Source of the DNA: JAGVPT01 sp963717445
Lineage (GTDB): Bacteria; Bacteroidota; Ignavibacteria; UBA10030; UBA8401
Assembly: GCA_963717445.1 (NCBI GenBank)
Contig: OY970334.1
Location: 2,914,001 to 2,978,000 of the forward strand
Length of the DNA stretch: 64,000 bases
Reading direction: 5' to 3'
Positions 26,489-34,872 of the stretch are shown one piece after another (position 1 is the first letter of the stretch; every line of letters starts with the position of its first letter). The notes under the pieces were generated by a model. It made no database searches and was not told where the DNA came from. It was given only the letters and a program-made list of their open reading frames with translations. The position numbers and the translations under genes are program-made.

Positions 26489-26517
26489 ATGACATTCAAC
26501 ATGTCAGTTTGTATATT
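26489..26517 (+). promoter_or_regulatory. sigma-70-like promoter for the phosphoesterase lipoprotein
   Basis: ATGACA at 26489-26494, 17 nt, then TATATT at 26512-26517. The gene's ATG follows at 26557 with GGGAG 7 nt before it. Five of six bases match at each box. Confidence 0.4.
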
Positions 26518-26556
26518 ATGTGCGAGCAGTGTTTTGAAAAAGAACGGGAGCCGTTC

Positions 26557-28963
26557 ATGAAGAAACTTTTAACGTTATTGTGCTTCTCTTTTTTATTTGC
26601 CGCCTGTTCGGCGATCCCTGCAAATTCTGACCGACGCCTCCCCGGGAAAATGGACGACGGCAGGACGCTCTTGCCGAATGGCTGGATTCTTTCTCCCGCA
26701 GGAAGGTCAATCGACCTTGGCGATCTTCCGTTAGGAATGCAAATCTCGCCCGACGGGAAGTTTGCCGCCATCGTAAACAGCGGGGAAGGAAAGCAGACCA
26801 TTTCGCTTGTCGATATCAATACGGAACGTGTCGTCCAGACGTTGCCGATCAAGAAAACGTGGATGGGCGTGTGTTTCAATAAACAGGGGAGCAGAATGTA
26901 TGTCTCCGCCGGGAACGACAACGGGATACATGAGTATGCACTTGAACATGATTCCGCATCGTACCTTCGGACTCTCCAGCTCGGGAAAGAATATCCCGAG
27001 CAGGATATTTCGCCCGCCGGCATAGCGATGAACAGCGAAGGATCCATCCTCTATGTTGCGACAAAAGGAAATAACTCGCTCTATAAAATTGAAGTGTCGA
27101 GCGGCAACGTTTTGAAGGTTCTGGCTTTCTCTCAGCCGCTCTATTCCTGCTCGGTTGACGAACAGCGGCATCGTGTGTACGTGAGCGTGTGGGGAGGATC
27201 CGAAATTGCCGTCGTGGATGCTGATTCGATGTTGGCAAGGAAATTCATACCCGTCGGCGATCATCCGAACGAAATGGTTCAGACAAAGGACGGCGCGCGG
27301 CTCTTTGTTGCAAATGCGAACTTCAATACGGTATCGGTTATCGACCTTGAAGGGATGAAAGTTATCGAAACAATCTCGACATCTCTTTCCCCAGACGCGC
27401 TCAACGGCAGTACACCGAATTCTCTCGCCCTTTCTCCCGATAATTCAACATTGTACGTCGCTAACGCCGACAATAATTTTTTGGCAGTGATCGATGTCGA
27501 AAAATTCGGCCACAGCCGTTCCAAAGGGTTTATCCCCACCGGGTGGTACCCGACGGTTGTCCGTTCTGTTGATAACCTTTTGCTTGTCGCCAACGGGAAA
27601 GGGATGATATCGAAAGCAAATCCGCACCACGAATACATTGCGAGCCTCCTGGTGGGGACATTGTCGTTCATCCCCGTGCCAACGGAAGAAGCATTGGAAA
27701 AGTACTCGGCTCAAGTTTTTCAAAATACGCCCATCACGAGGACACACCCTGATCAAGCATGGGACCAGCAGAACCCTATTCCGAAATCGCCCTCCACCCG
27801 TTCTCCGATCAAACATGTTTTTTACATTATCAAAGAGAACCGGACATATGATCAACTTTTCGGCGATTTGCCGCAGGGGAACGGCGACTCGACGCTCTGC
27901 CTTTTTGGTCGAGACGTTACGCCGAATCAACATGCACTTGCTGATGAATTTGCACTGCTCGATAATTATTATGAGGACGCCGAAGTCAGCGCCGACGGGC
28001 ACAATTGGTCGATGGCGGCGTACGCGACGGATTTTGTCGAGAAAACGTGGCCCACATACTACGGCGGTCGCGGTGGCGAGTATGTCTACGAACAAGAAGG
28101 GATCGCAAGCCCCAGCATCGGATACATCTGGGACAATTGCATCAGGCACAGCGTTTCTTTTAGGAATTACGGTGAATTCTTGTATACTGACGATACGGCA
28201 AACGGCGTATCACCCATAAAGGCTTCCGGATTGCTGAACCATACCTCGCCACAGTATCGGGGATGGGATTTGGATTATCCGGACGTGGAACGCGCGAAAG
28301 CATGGACGCAGGAATTCGATGCGTACGAAACGGGTGATTCGCTGCCTCAATTTCAGATTATCAGATTGCCTAACGACCATACTGCGGGTACGAAGAAAAG
28401 TGCGCTCACTCCCCGTGCGATGGTTGCCGATAACGACCGGGCGCTTGGAATGATTGTCGAGCGAATTTCGCACAGCAAGTTCTGGAAAGAATCGGCAATT
28501 TTTGTTCTCGAAGACGACGCGCAAAACGGGCCTGATCATGTCGATGCCCACCGTTCGATTGCCCTGGTCGTCAGCCCCTACACCAAACGGAAGTTTGTCG
28601 ACCATACGATGTATTCCACCTCCGGTATGCTTCGCACGATGGAATTGATTCTCGGCTTGCCTCCAATGAGCCAGGACCGATGCAAGCGCGACGCCGATGT
28701 TTGCCTCGTTCTCGTCCTCGCCGGATGTGACGCCCTTTGTTGCCCGGAACAACATCATCGACCTTCGGGAGAAGAATGCACTTGGCGCGTACGGGCAGGT
28801 GCGAATGGAAGCGTTCAACCTTTCGAGAGAAGATATGGTGCCGGATGATGAATTCAACGAAATTATTTGGAAATCGGTGAAGGGGGCGGCCTCTGAACTG
28901 CCTGCGCCCGTTCGCAGCGCGTTCATCATAACGGGAGGCCGCGACGACAACGATGATAATTGA
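26557..28963 (+). CDS. YncE-like beta-propeller plus phosphoesterase lipoprotein, frameshifted near 28676
   Basis: Exported lipoprotein. The start at 26557 (GGGAG site) opens a lipoprotein signal, LLCFSFLFAACSA. Residues about 35-390 form a YVTN/YncE-type propeller (ISPDGKFAAIVNSGE, LALSPDNSTLYVANAD). The rest is a PF04185-type phosphoesterase: HVFYIIKENRTYDQLFGDLP, AEVSADGHNWSMAAYATD, FVLEDDAQNGPDHVDAHR. Near 28676 the frame slips by one extra base. Frame 1 ends in an aberrant tail at 28848, while frame 2 continues the natural end (DASATPMFASFSSSPD to 28963). Either the gene is recently broken or the assembly has a one-base error. Family members hydrolyse phosphate mono- or diesters or phospholipids; the substrate here is unknown. 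Confidence 0.85.
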
Positions 28964-28980
28964 GTGGCGCCGTCTAATCG

Positions 28981-29619
28981 ATGAATAATCTTGTTCGCAT
29001 GATAGATCGATCGTTGACATTCAAACAAATACTTTGGCTCATTCCGATCGTTCTTACTCTGCACAATATTGAAGAAGCGCTGACGATGCCTCACTGGGTA
29101 ATGGAGAACCTGCCGCTTATCAAAGAGAGTTTACCGGTCAAGATCGATATCCGCTTTACCCCTGCGCAGCTCCTTCTTTCACTTTTGCTAGCGACAATTG
29201 TGCCGTTCATCGTGACGGCGCTGTGTGTAAACGGCGAGAAGCAGAGCGGGAAATTGTATCTTCTTTTTCTTCTTCAGGCCATCGTGCTGCTCAACGTGTT
29301 CGTTCCGCATATCGCCGCGTCGATCCGAATGAAGCAATACAATCCCGGAGTCATCACCGCTGTTTGCGTCAATCTTCCTTTTTCGTTTTATGTGTTCCGG
29401 AGGGCGTATCGGGAACACTATCTCGCATCGCGCCAATTTGTGTCGCTGTTCCTTCTTGCATTAGTTGTGTACGCTCCGATTGCATGGGCACTTCATTTTG
29501 CAGGCGAGTGGATTGCAAAAGTTTTGTGGATGTCGGACACCTTATCGATAAAATCAGGATATATCGAAATATTGAGTAAGATAAACCAGCAAGGTGTCCG
29601 ACATCTCTCTAGCGCTTGA
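28981..29619 (+). CDS. HXXEE-domain membrane protein
   Basis: 212-aa integral membrane protein. The N-terminal part has LTLHNIEEALTMPHW, the His-x-x-Glu-Glu signature of the HXXEE family (PF13787), whose function is unknown. Four to five hydrophobic segments follow. The last 30 residues, from about position 184, are encoded by the palindromic repeat at 29529-29605 and by sequence after it. The native C-terminus was therefore probably altered when the repeat inserted. It begins 17 bp after the phosphoesterase gene and may share its transcript. Confidence 0.75.
   Translation: MNNLVRMIDRSLTFKQILWLIPIVLTLHNIEEALTMPHWVMENLPLIKESLPVKIDIRFTPAQLLLSLLLATIVPFIVTALCVNGEKQSGKLYLLFLLQAIVLLNVFVPHIAASIRMKQYNPGVITAVCVNLPFSFYVFRRAYREHYLASRQFVSLFLLALVVYAPIAWALHFAGEWIAKVLWMSDTLSIKSGYIEILSKINQQGVRHLSSA
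29529..29605. repeat. palindromic dispersed repeat, copy 2
   Basis: Perfect 15-bp terminal inverted repeats GATGTCGGACACCTT and AAGGTGTCCGACATC around a 47-bp centre. The right half (AATATT..GTAAGATAAACC..AAGGTGTCCG) parallels the element at 23444-23523. It lies inside the end of the HXXEE gene and supplies its final codons. Confidence 0.8.
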
Positions 29620-29645
29620 CCTTGGGGATCAAAAAAAGTACTTTG
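29615..29645 (+). promoter_or_regulatory. possible promoter for the class V aminotransferase gene
   Basis: CTTG at 29615-29618, 20 nt, then TACTTTG at 29639-29645, one base shorter than the Bacteroidota -7 box. AGGAGA and the ATG at 29678 follow. It sits directly behind the palindromic repeat. Confidence 0.3.
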
Positions 29646-29677
29646 CTGTGAGATTGTTTACCGAGGAGAATCAGCCT

Positions 29678-31123
29678 ATGACCGTAGCCGTTGGGATGCC
29701 AAAACCTTTTCAGAAAATTGAAAGTGATGAAATCTCCATCCATACCGTCCGAAAATACATTGTCGGAATCGATGAAGAGATTCCATTGCTCGGTGGAAAG
29801 CGCAGGCCGTACATCAACCTCGACAACGCCGCCAGCACACCGACAATTTCACTCATCACGGATAAGGTGAACGAATTCCTGAAATGGTATTCGAACGTTC
29901 ACCGCGGCACCGGTTTCAAGTCGAAATTATCGTCGCGGGTCTTCGAAGAAGCACGCGAGACGATCGCGAAATTTGTCAATGCAGACCTTTCCGACAGCGT
30001 CGTCCTTTTTTGCAAGAACACCACCGAAGCGATCAACAAACTCGCCCATCGTTTTTCCTTCCAGCCGGGCGATGTTGTGCTGACATCGGTGATGGAGCAT
30101 CATTCCAACGAATTGCCATGGCGGAAAGTCGCCCATGTTGTTCACATCGACGTCACTGCGGATGGCCGCATCGATGAAAACGATTTCAAAGAGAAAATTT
30201 CGCTTCACAAGTCGAATATCAAATTAGTTGCAGTGAGCGGGGCGTCGAATGTCACGGGATTTATTAACCCGGTCCATACCTACGCCCGATGGGCACACGG
30301 CATCGGCGCCAAAATTATGGTTGACGCGGCTCAGCTTGTTCCGCATCGCCCTATCGATATGAAAATGAAAAACGACCCCGGGCATCTTGATTATATCGCA
30401 TTCTCAGCCCATAAAATGTACGCTCCGTTCGGCGTCGGCGTGCTGGTCGGATGCCGGCAAACGTTCGAAGAGGGAGACCCCGAATATGTCGGAGGCGGCA
30501 CTGTAGACATTGTGAATTTGGAAAATGCTTATTGGACGGATTTACCCGATAAGGAGGAGGCCGGTACCCCCGATATCGTCGGGGCAGTTGCGCTGGCGCA
30601 AGCGATCCGGATTTTTGGAAAAATCGGATGGGATGATATCATCGAACATGAAGCGTCGCTGACTTGGTATGCGCTTGAAAAGATCAAGAAAATTCAGGGC
30701 GTTTCACTGTATGGCGACAAAAATAGCACGGGTGAAAGCGACCGGCTTGGCGTCATAACATTTAATGTCAACGATCTCAGCCATGCGCTGGTCGCCGCCA
30801 TTTTAAGTTACGAATGGGGCATTGGAACGCGCAACGGCTGTTTCTGCGCCCACCCTTATGTGAAATGTTTGCTGCACGTTGGCGAAGAGGAATCGAAAGA
30901 CATGGAGCGGCGCATTCTTGCCCGCGACCGCTCGACGCTCCCCGGTTTCGTACGTGCAAGTTTCGGCATATATAATACCAAGCAAGAAATCAACGTCCTG
31001 TGCGAGGCACTCTCCTCCATTGCGAAAGGAAATTACCGTCCCGGATATGTATTAAATAAGGAACGCGGCGAATATTACAGGACGGATACTATCGATGAGT
31101 TCGAAAAATATTTTTCGATGTAG
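29678..31123 (+). CDS. class V aminotransferase / cysteine desulfurase-like PLP enzyme
   Basis: 481 aa from the ATG at 29678, which has AGGAGA 8 nt upstream. A longer reading from 29594 would begin inside the palindromic repeat and is rejected. Motifs: YINLDNAASTP, SNVHRGTG, FCKNTTEAINKL, VMEHHSNELPW (PLP-stacking His), MVDAAQLVPHR (PLP Asp) and IAFSAHKMYAPFGVG (Schiff-base Lys). A cysteine pair in RNGCFCAHPY occupies the mobile-loop position used by desulfurases. It precedes a trans-sulfuration-type enzyme, so both may work in sulfur amino-acid metabolism. Desulfurase activity is inferred; other NifS-like enzymes act as lyases or transaminases. Confidence 0.83.
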   Translation: MTVAVGMPKPFQKIESDEISIHTVRKYIVGIDEEIPLLGGKRRPYINLDNAASTPTISLITDKVNEFLKWYSNVHRGTGFKSKLSSRVFEEARETIAKFVNADLSDSVVLFCKNTTEAINKLAHRFSFQPGDVVLTSVMEHHSNELPWRKVAHVVHIDVTADGRIDENDFKEKISLHKSNIKLVAVSGASNVTGFINPVHTYARWAHGIGAKIMVDAAQLVPHRPIDMKMKNDPGHLDYIAFSAHKMYAPFGVGVLVGCRQTFEEGDPEYVGGGTVDIVNLENAYWTDLPDKEEAGTPDIVGAVALAQAIRIFGKIGWDDIIEHEASLTWYALEKIKKIQGVSLYGDKNSTGESDRLGVITFNVNDLSHALVAAILSYEWGIGTRNGCFCAHPYVKCLLHVGEEESKDMERRILARDRSTLPGFVRASFGIYNTKQEINVLCEALSSIAKGNYRPGYVLNKERGEYYRTDTIDEFEKYFSM

Positions 31124-31305
31124 TACCGTTCTGGAATAAATGACGTTTTTTGCGATCGCCTCTCAGTTTCCTCGATCTGGAGGCGAGAGAGAGAAAATCC
31201 CTCCCCTACAGGAGGGGGACAGGGTGGGGTTGATGAATTGCTCGACGTAAATTTTTCCTTCTCATACGCTTCATCCCATTTTTACCAAAAAGACTCTTAG
31301 CAACT
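31124..31305. other. gap with G/C-rich hairpins
   Basis: 182 bp between two PLP-enzyme genes. TCGCCTC/GAGGCGA form one inverted repeat near 31155-31186. CCCTCC (31199-31204) and GGAGGG (31211-31216) form another, followed by a G-rich tract. Neither has a U-tract, so neither looks like a standard terminator. The G-rich stretch resembles remnants of dispersed CCCTCC...GGAGGG repeats known from environmental genomes. Confidence 0.35.
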
Positions 31306-32502
31306 ATGAACCCCAAAAAACTTTCGCTCGCAACAAAAGCGATCCACGGAAAAAAACTTTATCCATACAAAGGCCCCGTTTCACTTCCCATCTATCAAAC
31401 GTCCACATACCGGTTCGACAGTTCGGACGATGCGATTCGGTACGCCAACGGCGATACCTCGGTGTACGTCTATTCGCGTTACCACAATCCGACCGTGCAC
31501 AACGTCGAGGAAAAAATCGCATTGATGGAAGAGGGGGAAAGCGCAGCGCTCTTTGCATCGGGGATGGCCGCCATCTCTACTGCCGTAATGACGTTTGTCC
31601 ATGCCGGGGAAGAAATTGTGAGCACGCCGGCATTGTACGGCGGCACATACCGTTTCTTCCGCGATACGCTGCCGAACAGCACAATCGGCGTACATTATGC
31701 CGACCCCGAGAATCTTTCGAGTCTCGATAAGATTATTACAAAGAAGACCAGGCTTGTCTACTTTGAGACACCGACAAATCCGACGCTCAATATTGTGGAA
31801 ATGGAACGCATTGTAACACTTGTGAAAAAAGCCGAAAAAAAGTTTCACACGCGAATCCTGACAATGATCGACAATACATTCGCCTCGTGCTTGAATCAGA
31901 AGCCGTTCGACGCAGGCGTCGACATTGTCATAGAAAGCGCGACAAAATATTTGGGCGGCCACAGCGATATTCTTGCTGGCGTTATCGTGAGCAAACAATC
32001 AATCATCGACAAGATTAAAACAACGTCGAAATATTTCGGCGGTTGTGCCGATCCGTTTATGGCATACCTGCTCTTCAGAAGCTTGAAGACGTTCGAACTC
32101 CGCGTTTCCCGCCAGAATGAAAATGCACTTAAACTCGCGCAAAGGTTAGAAAAGCATCCGAAAATTTCCCGCGTCATCTATCCCGGATTGGAATCACACC
32201 CGCACCATGTCCTTGCAAAGAAACAAATGACAGGTTTTGGCGGAATGGTAACAATTGAGGTTCGGGGCGGCGTGAAAGCAGCCGTAAAAGTCTGCGATTC
32301 GCTCAACGTTGCGGTCAATGCAATGTCACTCGGAGGAGTGGAAACACTTGTCAGCATTCCGGTCTATTCATCCCATGTGAACATGTCCGGGAAAGAATTA
32401 CGGCAGCACGGCGTAACGCCGGGAATGATTCGCATCTCTGTAGGTGTTGAGGGAATTGATGATCTGATTTCAGATTTTGAACAAGCATTAAAAAAAATAT
32501 AA
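31306..32502 (+). CDS. Cys/Met-metabolism PLP enzyme (cystathionine gamma-synthase / methionine gamma-lyase family)
   Basis: 398 aa, the normal family length. YSRYHNPTVHNVEEKIA is the conserved entry. ASGMAAIS, TPALYGGTYRFF (active-site Tyr), YFETPTNPTLNI, MIDNTFASCLNQKP (PLP Asp) and ESATKYLGGHSDILAG (Schiff-base Lys) follow, and the C-terminus holds ISVGVEGIDDLISDFEQAL. Activity could be cystathionine gamma-synthase, O-acetylhomoserine sulfhydrylase or methionine gamma-lyase; the sequence alone does not decide. Placed after a cysteine-desulfurase-like gene, it suggests sulfur amino-acid conversion. Confidence 0.87.
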   Translation: MNPKKLSLATKAIHGKKLYPYKGPVSLPIYQTSTYRFDSSDDAIRYANGDTSVYVYSRYHNPTVHNVEEKIALMEEGESAALFASGMAAISTAVMTFVHAGEEIVSTPALYGGTYRFFRDTLPNSTIGVHYADPENLSSLDKIITKKTRLVYFETPTNPTLNIVEMERIVTLVKKAEKKFHTRILTMIDNTFASCLNQKPFDAGVDIVIESATKYLGGHSDILAGVIVSKQSIIDKIKTTSKYFGGCADPFMAYLLFRSLKTFELRVSRQNENALKLAQRLEKHPKISRVIYPGLESHPHHVLAKKQMTGFGGMVTIEVRGGVKAAVKVCDSLNVAVNAMSLGGVETLVSIPVYSSHVNMSGKELRQHGVTPGMIRISVGVEGIDDLISDFEQALKKI

Positions 32503-32515
32503 AGGCCAATTTTCT

Positions 32516-32960
32516 AACCGCCAAAAGGCAGAGATAGCCAAGGGGGGGATTTATGAATGAACCAAGCAAAGGACTTGATTTTTTTGCTCATGAAGTAATC
32601 GGGGCAGCAATCGAAGTGCATCGTTTGCTCGGTCGGGGATTTCTAGAATCGGTGTACGAAGAGGCGCTATCGATTGAAATGAACCTGCGCGATATTCCAT
32701 TTACTCGGCAGGTTGAGGTTGGCGTAGATTATAAGAGTCATATTGTTGGCAGAGGAAAACTGGATTTTTTGGTCGGCGGCAATCTTATTGTCGAACTCAA
32801 AGCAGTTGCAATCCTAGCTCCAATGCACTCGGCTCAATTATTATCCTACCTAAAAACGACCGGCTTTCATCTAGGTTTGCTTATTAACTTTAATACTACG
32901 GTTCTTAAAAATGGATTAAAAAGGATCATCCTCTCCTAACCCTTGGCAAACTTGGCGGTT
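32516..32960 (+). mobile_element. inverted-repeat cassette carrying a GxxExxY gene
   Basis: The left arm AACCGCCAAAAGGC...GCCAAGG (32516-32543) is mirrored on the right by CCTTGGC...GGCGGTT (32941-32960). Between the arms lies a ribosome site (GGGGGG, 32542-32548) and one ORF that ends 1 bp before the right arm. Related palindromes without an ORF occur at 34680-34797, 41432-41540 and 61682-61742. No transposase is present, so any movement would have to be driven from elsewhere. Confidence 0.6.
32553..32939 (+). CDS. GxxExxY protein
   Basis: 128-aa protein of the GxxExxY family (TIGR04256-type), of unknown function and often multicopy in one genome. The namesake motif is GFLESVY in GRGFLESVYEEAL near residues 27-39. 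Downstream, GKLDFLVGGNLIVELKAV has a D..E-x-K pattern reminiscent of PD-(D/E)xK nuclease-fold proteins, and QLLSYLKTTGFHLGLLINF is the typical ending. The ORF fills the space between two inverted-repeat arms and its ribosome site follows the left arm directly. A nuclease-like role is an inference from the D-ExK pattern only. Confidence 0.88.
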   Translation: MNEPSKGLDFFAHEVIGAAIEVHRLLGRGFLESVYEEALSIEMNLRDIPFTRQVEVGVDYKSHIVGRGKLDFLVGGNLIVELKAVAILAPMHSAQLLSYLKTTGFHLGLLINFNTTVLKNGLKRIILS

Positions 32961-32972
32961 GTATGTTCTCCC

Positions 32973-33005
32973 TCTGGAATTCTTTCCCATTTTTTTTTAT
33001 ATTGT
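32973..33005 (+). promoter_or_regulatory. possible promoter for the radical SAM gene
   Basis: TCTG at 32973-32976, 21 nt, then TATATTGT at 32998-33005, a partial match to the TTTG/TAnnTTTG pattern. The ATG follows at 33026. Confidence 0.25.
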
Positions 33006-33025
33006 TCCACCACTAACGTAGGCGA

Positions 33026-34018
33026 ATGAAATTTATTCCATCGTACATTCCGTTGTTTGCTGCCGGGGAATTTCAACGGCGATTGGAACGACTGGAGGCA
33101 ATGCTTCAATCGTGCACGGTATGTCCACATGACTGCGGCAACAACCGGTTTAAGAACGAGCTTGCGCGGTGCTACTCCGGTTATTTTCCGATCGTTTCAT
33201 CCTATTGCCAGCATTTCGGCGAAGAGCCCGCACTCGGGGGCGAACACGGCGTTGGAAATATTTTTCTTGGGAACTGCAATCTGCGATGCGTTTACTGCCA
33301 GAATTTTCAAATCAGTCAGAACTGGAAGGCCGAGCGGGTGAATGAAACAAGCTTCGAGCGGATGGCCGGGATGATGCTTGAGCTTCAGGCTAAAGGAGTG
33401 CACGCCATCGGCTTTGTTTCACCGACCCATTTCGTTCCGCAGATTGTACGGGCTCTTTCGATTGCAATTCCGCAAGGGCTTGAGATCCCTCTCATCTACA
33501 ATACCAATGCCTACGATTCAGTCGAAGTACTGAAACTCCTCGACGGTATTTTCGACATTTATCTCCCGGATTTAAAATACAGCGTCGATGAATTCGGCTA
33601 CAAATATTCGAAGGTGAAATCATACACTGAAATTTCCCGCGCGGCAGTGAAAGAAATGCACAGGCAGGTCGGCAGCGATATCGAGTACGGCGACGACGGC
33701 TTGGTGAATCGTGGATTGATCATCCGTCATCTCGTCCTGCCGAACGATATTGCAACTTCGGAGGAAACGCTTCGATGGATAGCAACTGAGCTTGATCATC
33801 GTGTGACGTTAAGCGTGATGTCTCAATATTACCCGACACACAAAGCGTTGACGACGGAATTGCTCGACCGCCGTATCCGCGAAAGCGAGTACGATAAAGT
33901 CCTGCATCTGCTGGATACGCTCGGTTTCGAAAATGGCTGGGCGCAGGAATTTGAGAGTCAGGATTATTATAAGCCCGATTTCAGCGACAGGCTGGAACCA
34001 TTCAAAGTAGAAGCGTAA
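33026..34018 (+). CDS. radical SAM protein of the PflX type
   Basis: 330 aa. The N-terminal cysteine motif CTVCPHDCGNNR precedes the radical SAM cluster GNCNLRCVYCQNFQIS (CxxxCxxC binding a 4Fe-4S centre) near residues 88-103. VHAIGFVSPTHFVP, YNTNAYDSVE and DIYLPDLKYS follow. This is the pattern of PflX/COG1313 proteins, related to pyruvate-formate-lyase activating enzymes but of unproved function. It is first of an apparent short operon with a pterin dehydratase and a TPR protein, spaced 13-17 bp apart. Confidence 0.85.
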   Translation: MKFIPSYIPLFAAGEFQRRLERLEAMLQSCTVCPHDCGNNRFKNELARCYSGYFPIVSSYCQHFGEEPALGGEHGVGNIFLGNCNLRCVYCQNFQISQNWKAERVNETSFERMAGMMLELQAKGVHAIGFVSPTHFVPQIVRALSIAIPQGLEIPLIYNTNAYDSVEVLKLLDGIFDIYLPDLKYSVDEFGYKYSKVKSYTEISRAAVKEMHRQVGSDIEYGDDGLVNRGLIIRHLVLPNDIATSEETLRWIATELDHRVTLSVMSQYYPTHKALTTELLDRRIRESEYDKVLHLLDTLGFENGWAQEFESQDYYKPDFSDRLEPFKVEA

Positions 34019-34031
34019 AGGAGCATACCGC

Positions 34032-34310
34032 ATGACGTTGTTGACGGAAAAACAGATTGTTGTTCAACTACGGTCGTCCAAAGGATGGAGACGTAAGGGG
34101 GTTGAAATTCGGAAAATTTTTGTCCACAAAGATTTTGCCCGTGCTATGGGGTTTGTGCAATCGGTCGCGCTCCTTGCAGAAAAAATGAACCACCATCCCG
34201 ACATCGATATCCGATGGAACAAGGTTACACTGAGTCTCTCCACCCATAGTGCCGGCGGGCTTACGATGAAGGATTTTGCTCTGGCCGAACAGATTAATGC
34301 ACTCAAGTAA
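34032..34310 (+). CDS. phhB: 4a-hydroxytetrahydrobiopterin dehydratase (pterin-4a-carbinolamine dehydratase)
   Basis: 92 aa, the usual size. The N-terminal WRRKGVEIRKIFVHKDF and the active-site block AEKMNHHPDIDIRWNKVTL (two His and Pro-Asp-Ile) with STHSAGGLTMKD are diagnostic. The enzyme dehydrates the carbinolamine formed when aromatic amino-acid hydroxylases use tetrahydrobiopterin. No hydroxylase gene is in the window, so a moonlighting role, or one in pterin or molybdopterin recycling, is possible. It lies 13 bp after the radical SAM gene. Confidence 0.92.
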   Translation: MTLLTEKQIVVQLRSSKGWRRKGVEIRKIFVHKDFARAMGFVQSVALLAEKMNHHPDIDIRWNKVTLSLSTHSAGGLTMKDFALAEQINALK

Positions 34311-34327
34311 GCAAAGCCGACAAACGA

Positions 34328-34654
34328 ATGACGAACCAGGAACGCATTATAGCGCTCACCAAGATTCTGCTCGAAAATCCGGACGACTCGTTTTCCCGGT
34401 ACGCCCTCGCGTTGGAATATAACAGCGCTGGAAATACGGAACGCGCAATGGCGGCGCTCCAAGAATTGATTCAACGCGACCCAAAGTACATCGCTGCATA
34501 TCACCAGTTGGGACAATGCTACTGCAAGGTGAACAACACCGCAGAAGCAAAAAAAACCTATCGTCAGGGAATAGAACTTGCAACAGAGGCAAACGACATC
34601 CACGCAAAAACGGAGATGGAAGAGGAATTGGAAGACATCGAAGATGAATGGTAA
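34328..34654 (+). CDS. small tetratricopeptide-repeat protein
   Basis: 108 aa, nearly all helical. Two to three TPR units are visible: PDDSFSRYALALEYNSAGNT, then ALQELIQRDPKYIAAYHQLG and YCKVNNTAEAKKTYRQGIE. The tail is acidic (EMEEELEDIEDEW). No signal peptide is present, so it is cytoplasmic. It probably mediates a protein-protein contact, but no partner is evident. It follows phhB by 17 bp. Confidence 0.8.
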   Translation: MTNQERIIALTKILLENPDDSFSRYALALEYNSAGNTERAMAALQELIQRDPKYIAAYHQLGQCYCKVNNTAEAKKTYRQGIELATEANDIHAKTEMEEELEDIEDEW

Positions 34655-34679
34655 TTTGTTGGAGAAAAATTAAGAATTG

Positions 34680-34797
34680 AGGCTTCTGATAAATTGTCTC
34701 TCGCCAAGCCGCGAAGGCGCAAAGGCTCTGTTTTTAGATCATTTTGCCACTTTGCGTCTTTGCGTGAGCCATACTTTTAAAATTATTCAGAAGTCTC
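34680..34797. repeat. empty palindromic repeat of the GCGTCTTTGCG family, copy A
   Basis: Outer arms GGCTTCTGATAAATT and AATTATTCAGAAGTCT pair. Inner arms CTCGCCAAGCCGCGAAGG and ACTTTGCGTCTTTGCGTGAG pair imperfectly. Its right half matches the left half of the element at 41432-41540 in reverse orientation over about 60 bp. No ORF is inside. It lies in the gap between the TPR gene and pyrE. Confidence 0.75.
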
Positions 34798-34872
34798 GAA
34801 TTAGGAATTAAGAATTAAAAATGAAATCATCATAAGTGGCTTTGAAAACTTGACTCCTCTTTATTATTCCCT

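Noticed and set aside
29594..29677. Upstream extension of the class V aminotransferase gene
   Set aside because: The first codons lie in the palindromic repeat, whereas the ATG at 29678 has an AGGAGA ribosome site 8 nt before it.
31199..31216. Intrinsic terminator after the class V aminotransferase gene
   Set aside because: The hairpin is G/C-rich but is followed by G-rich sequence rather than a T-run.
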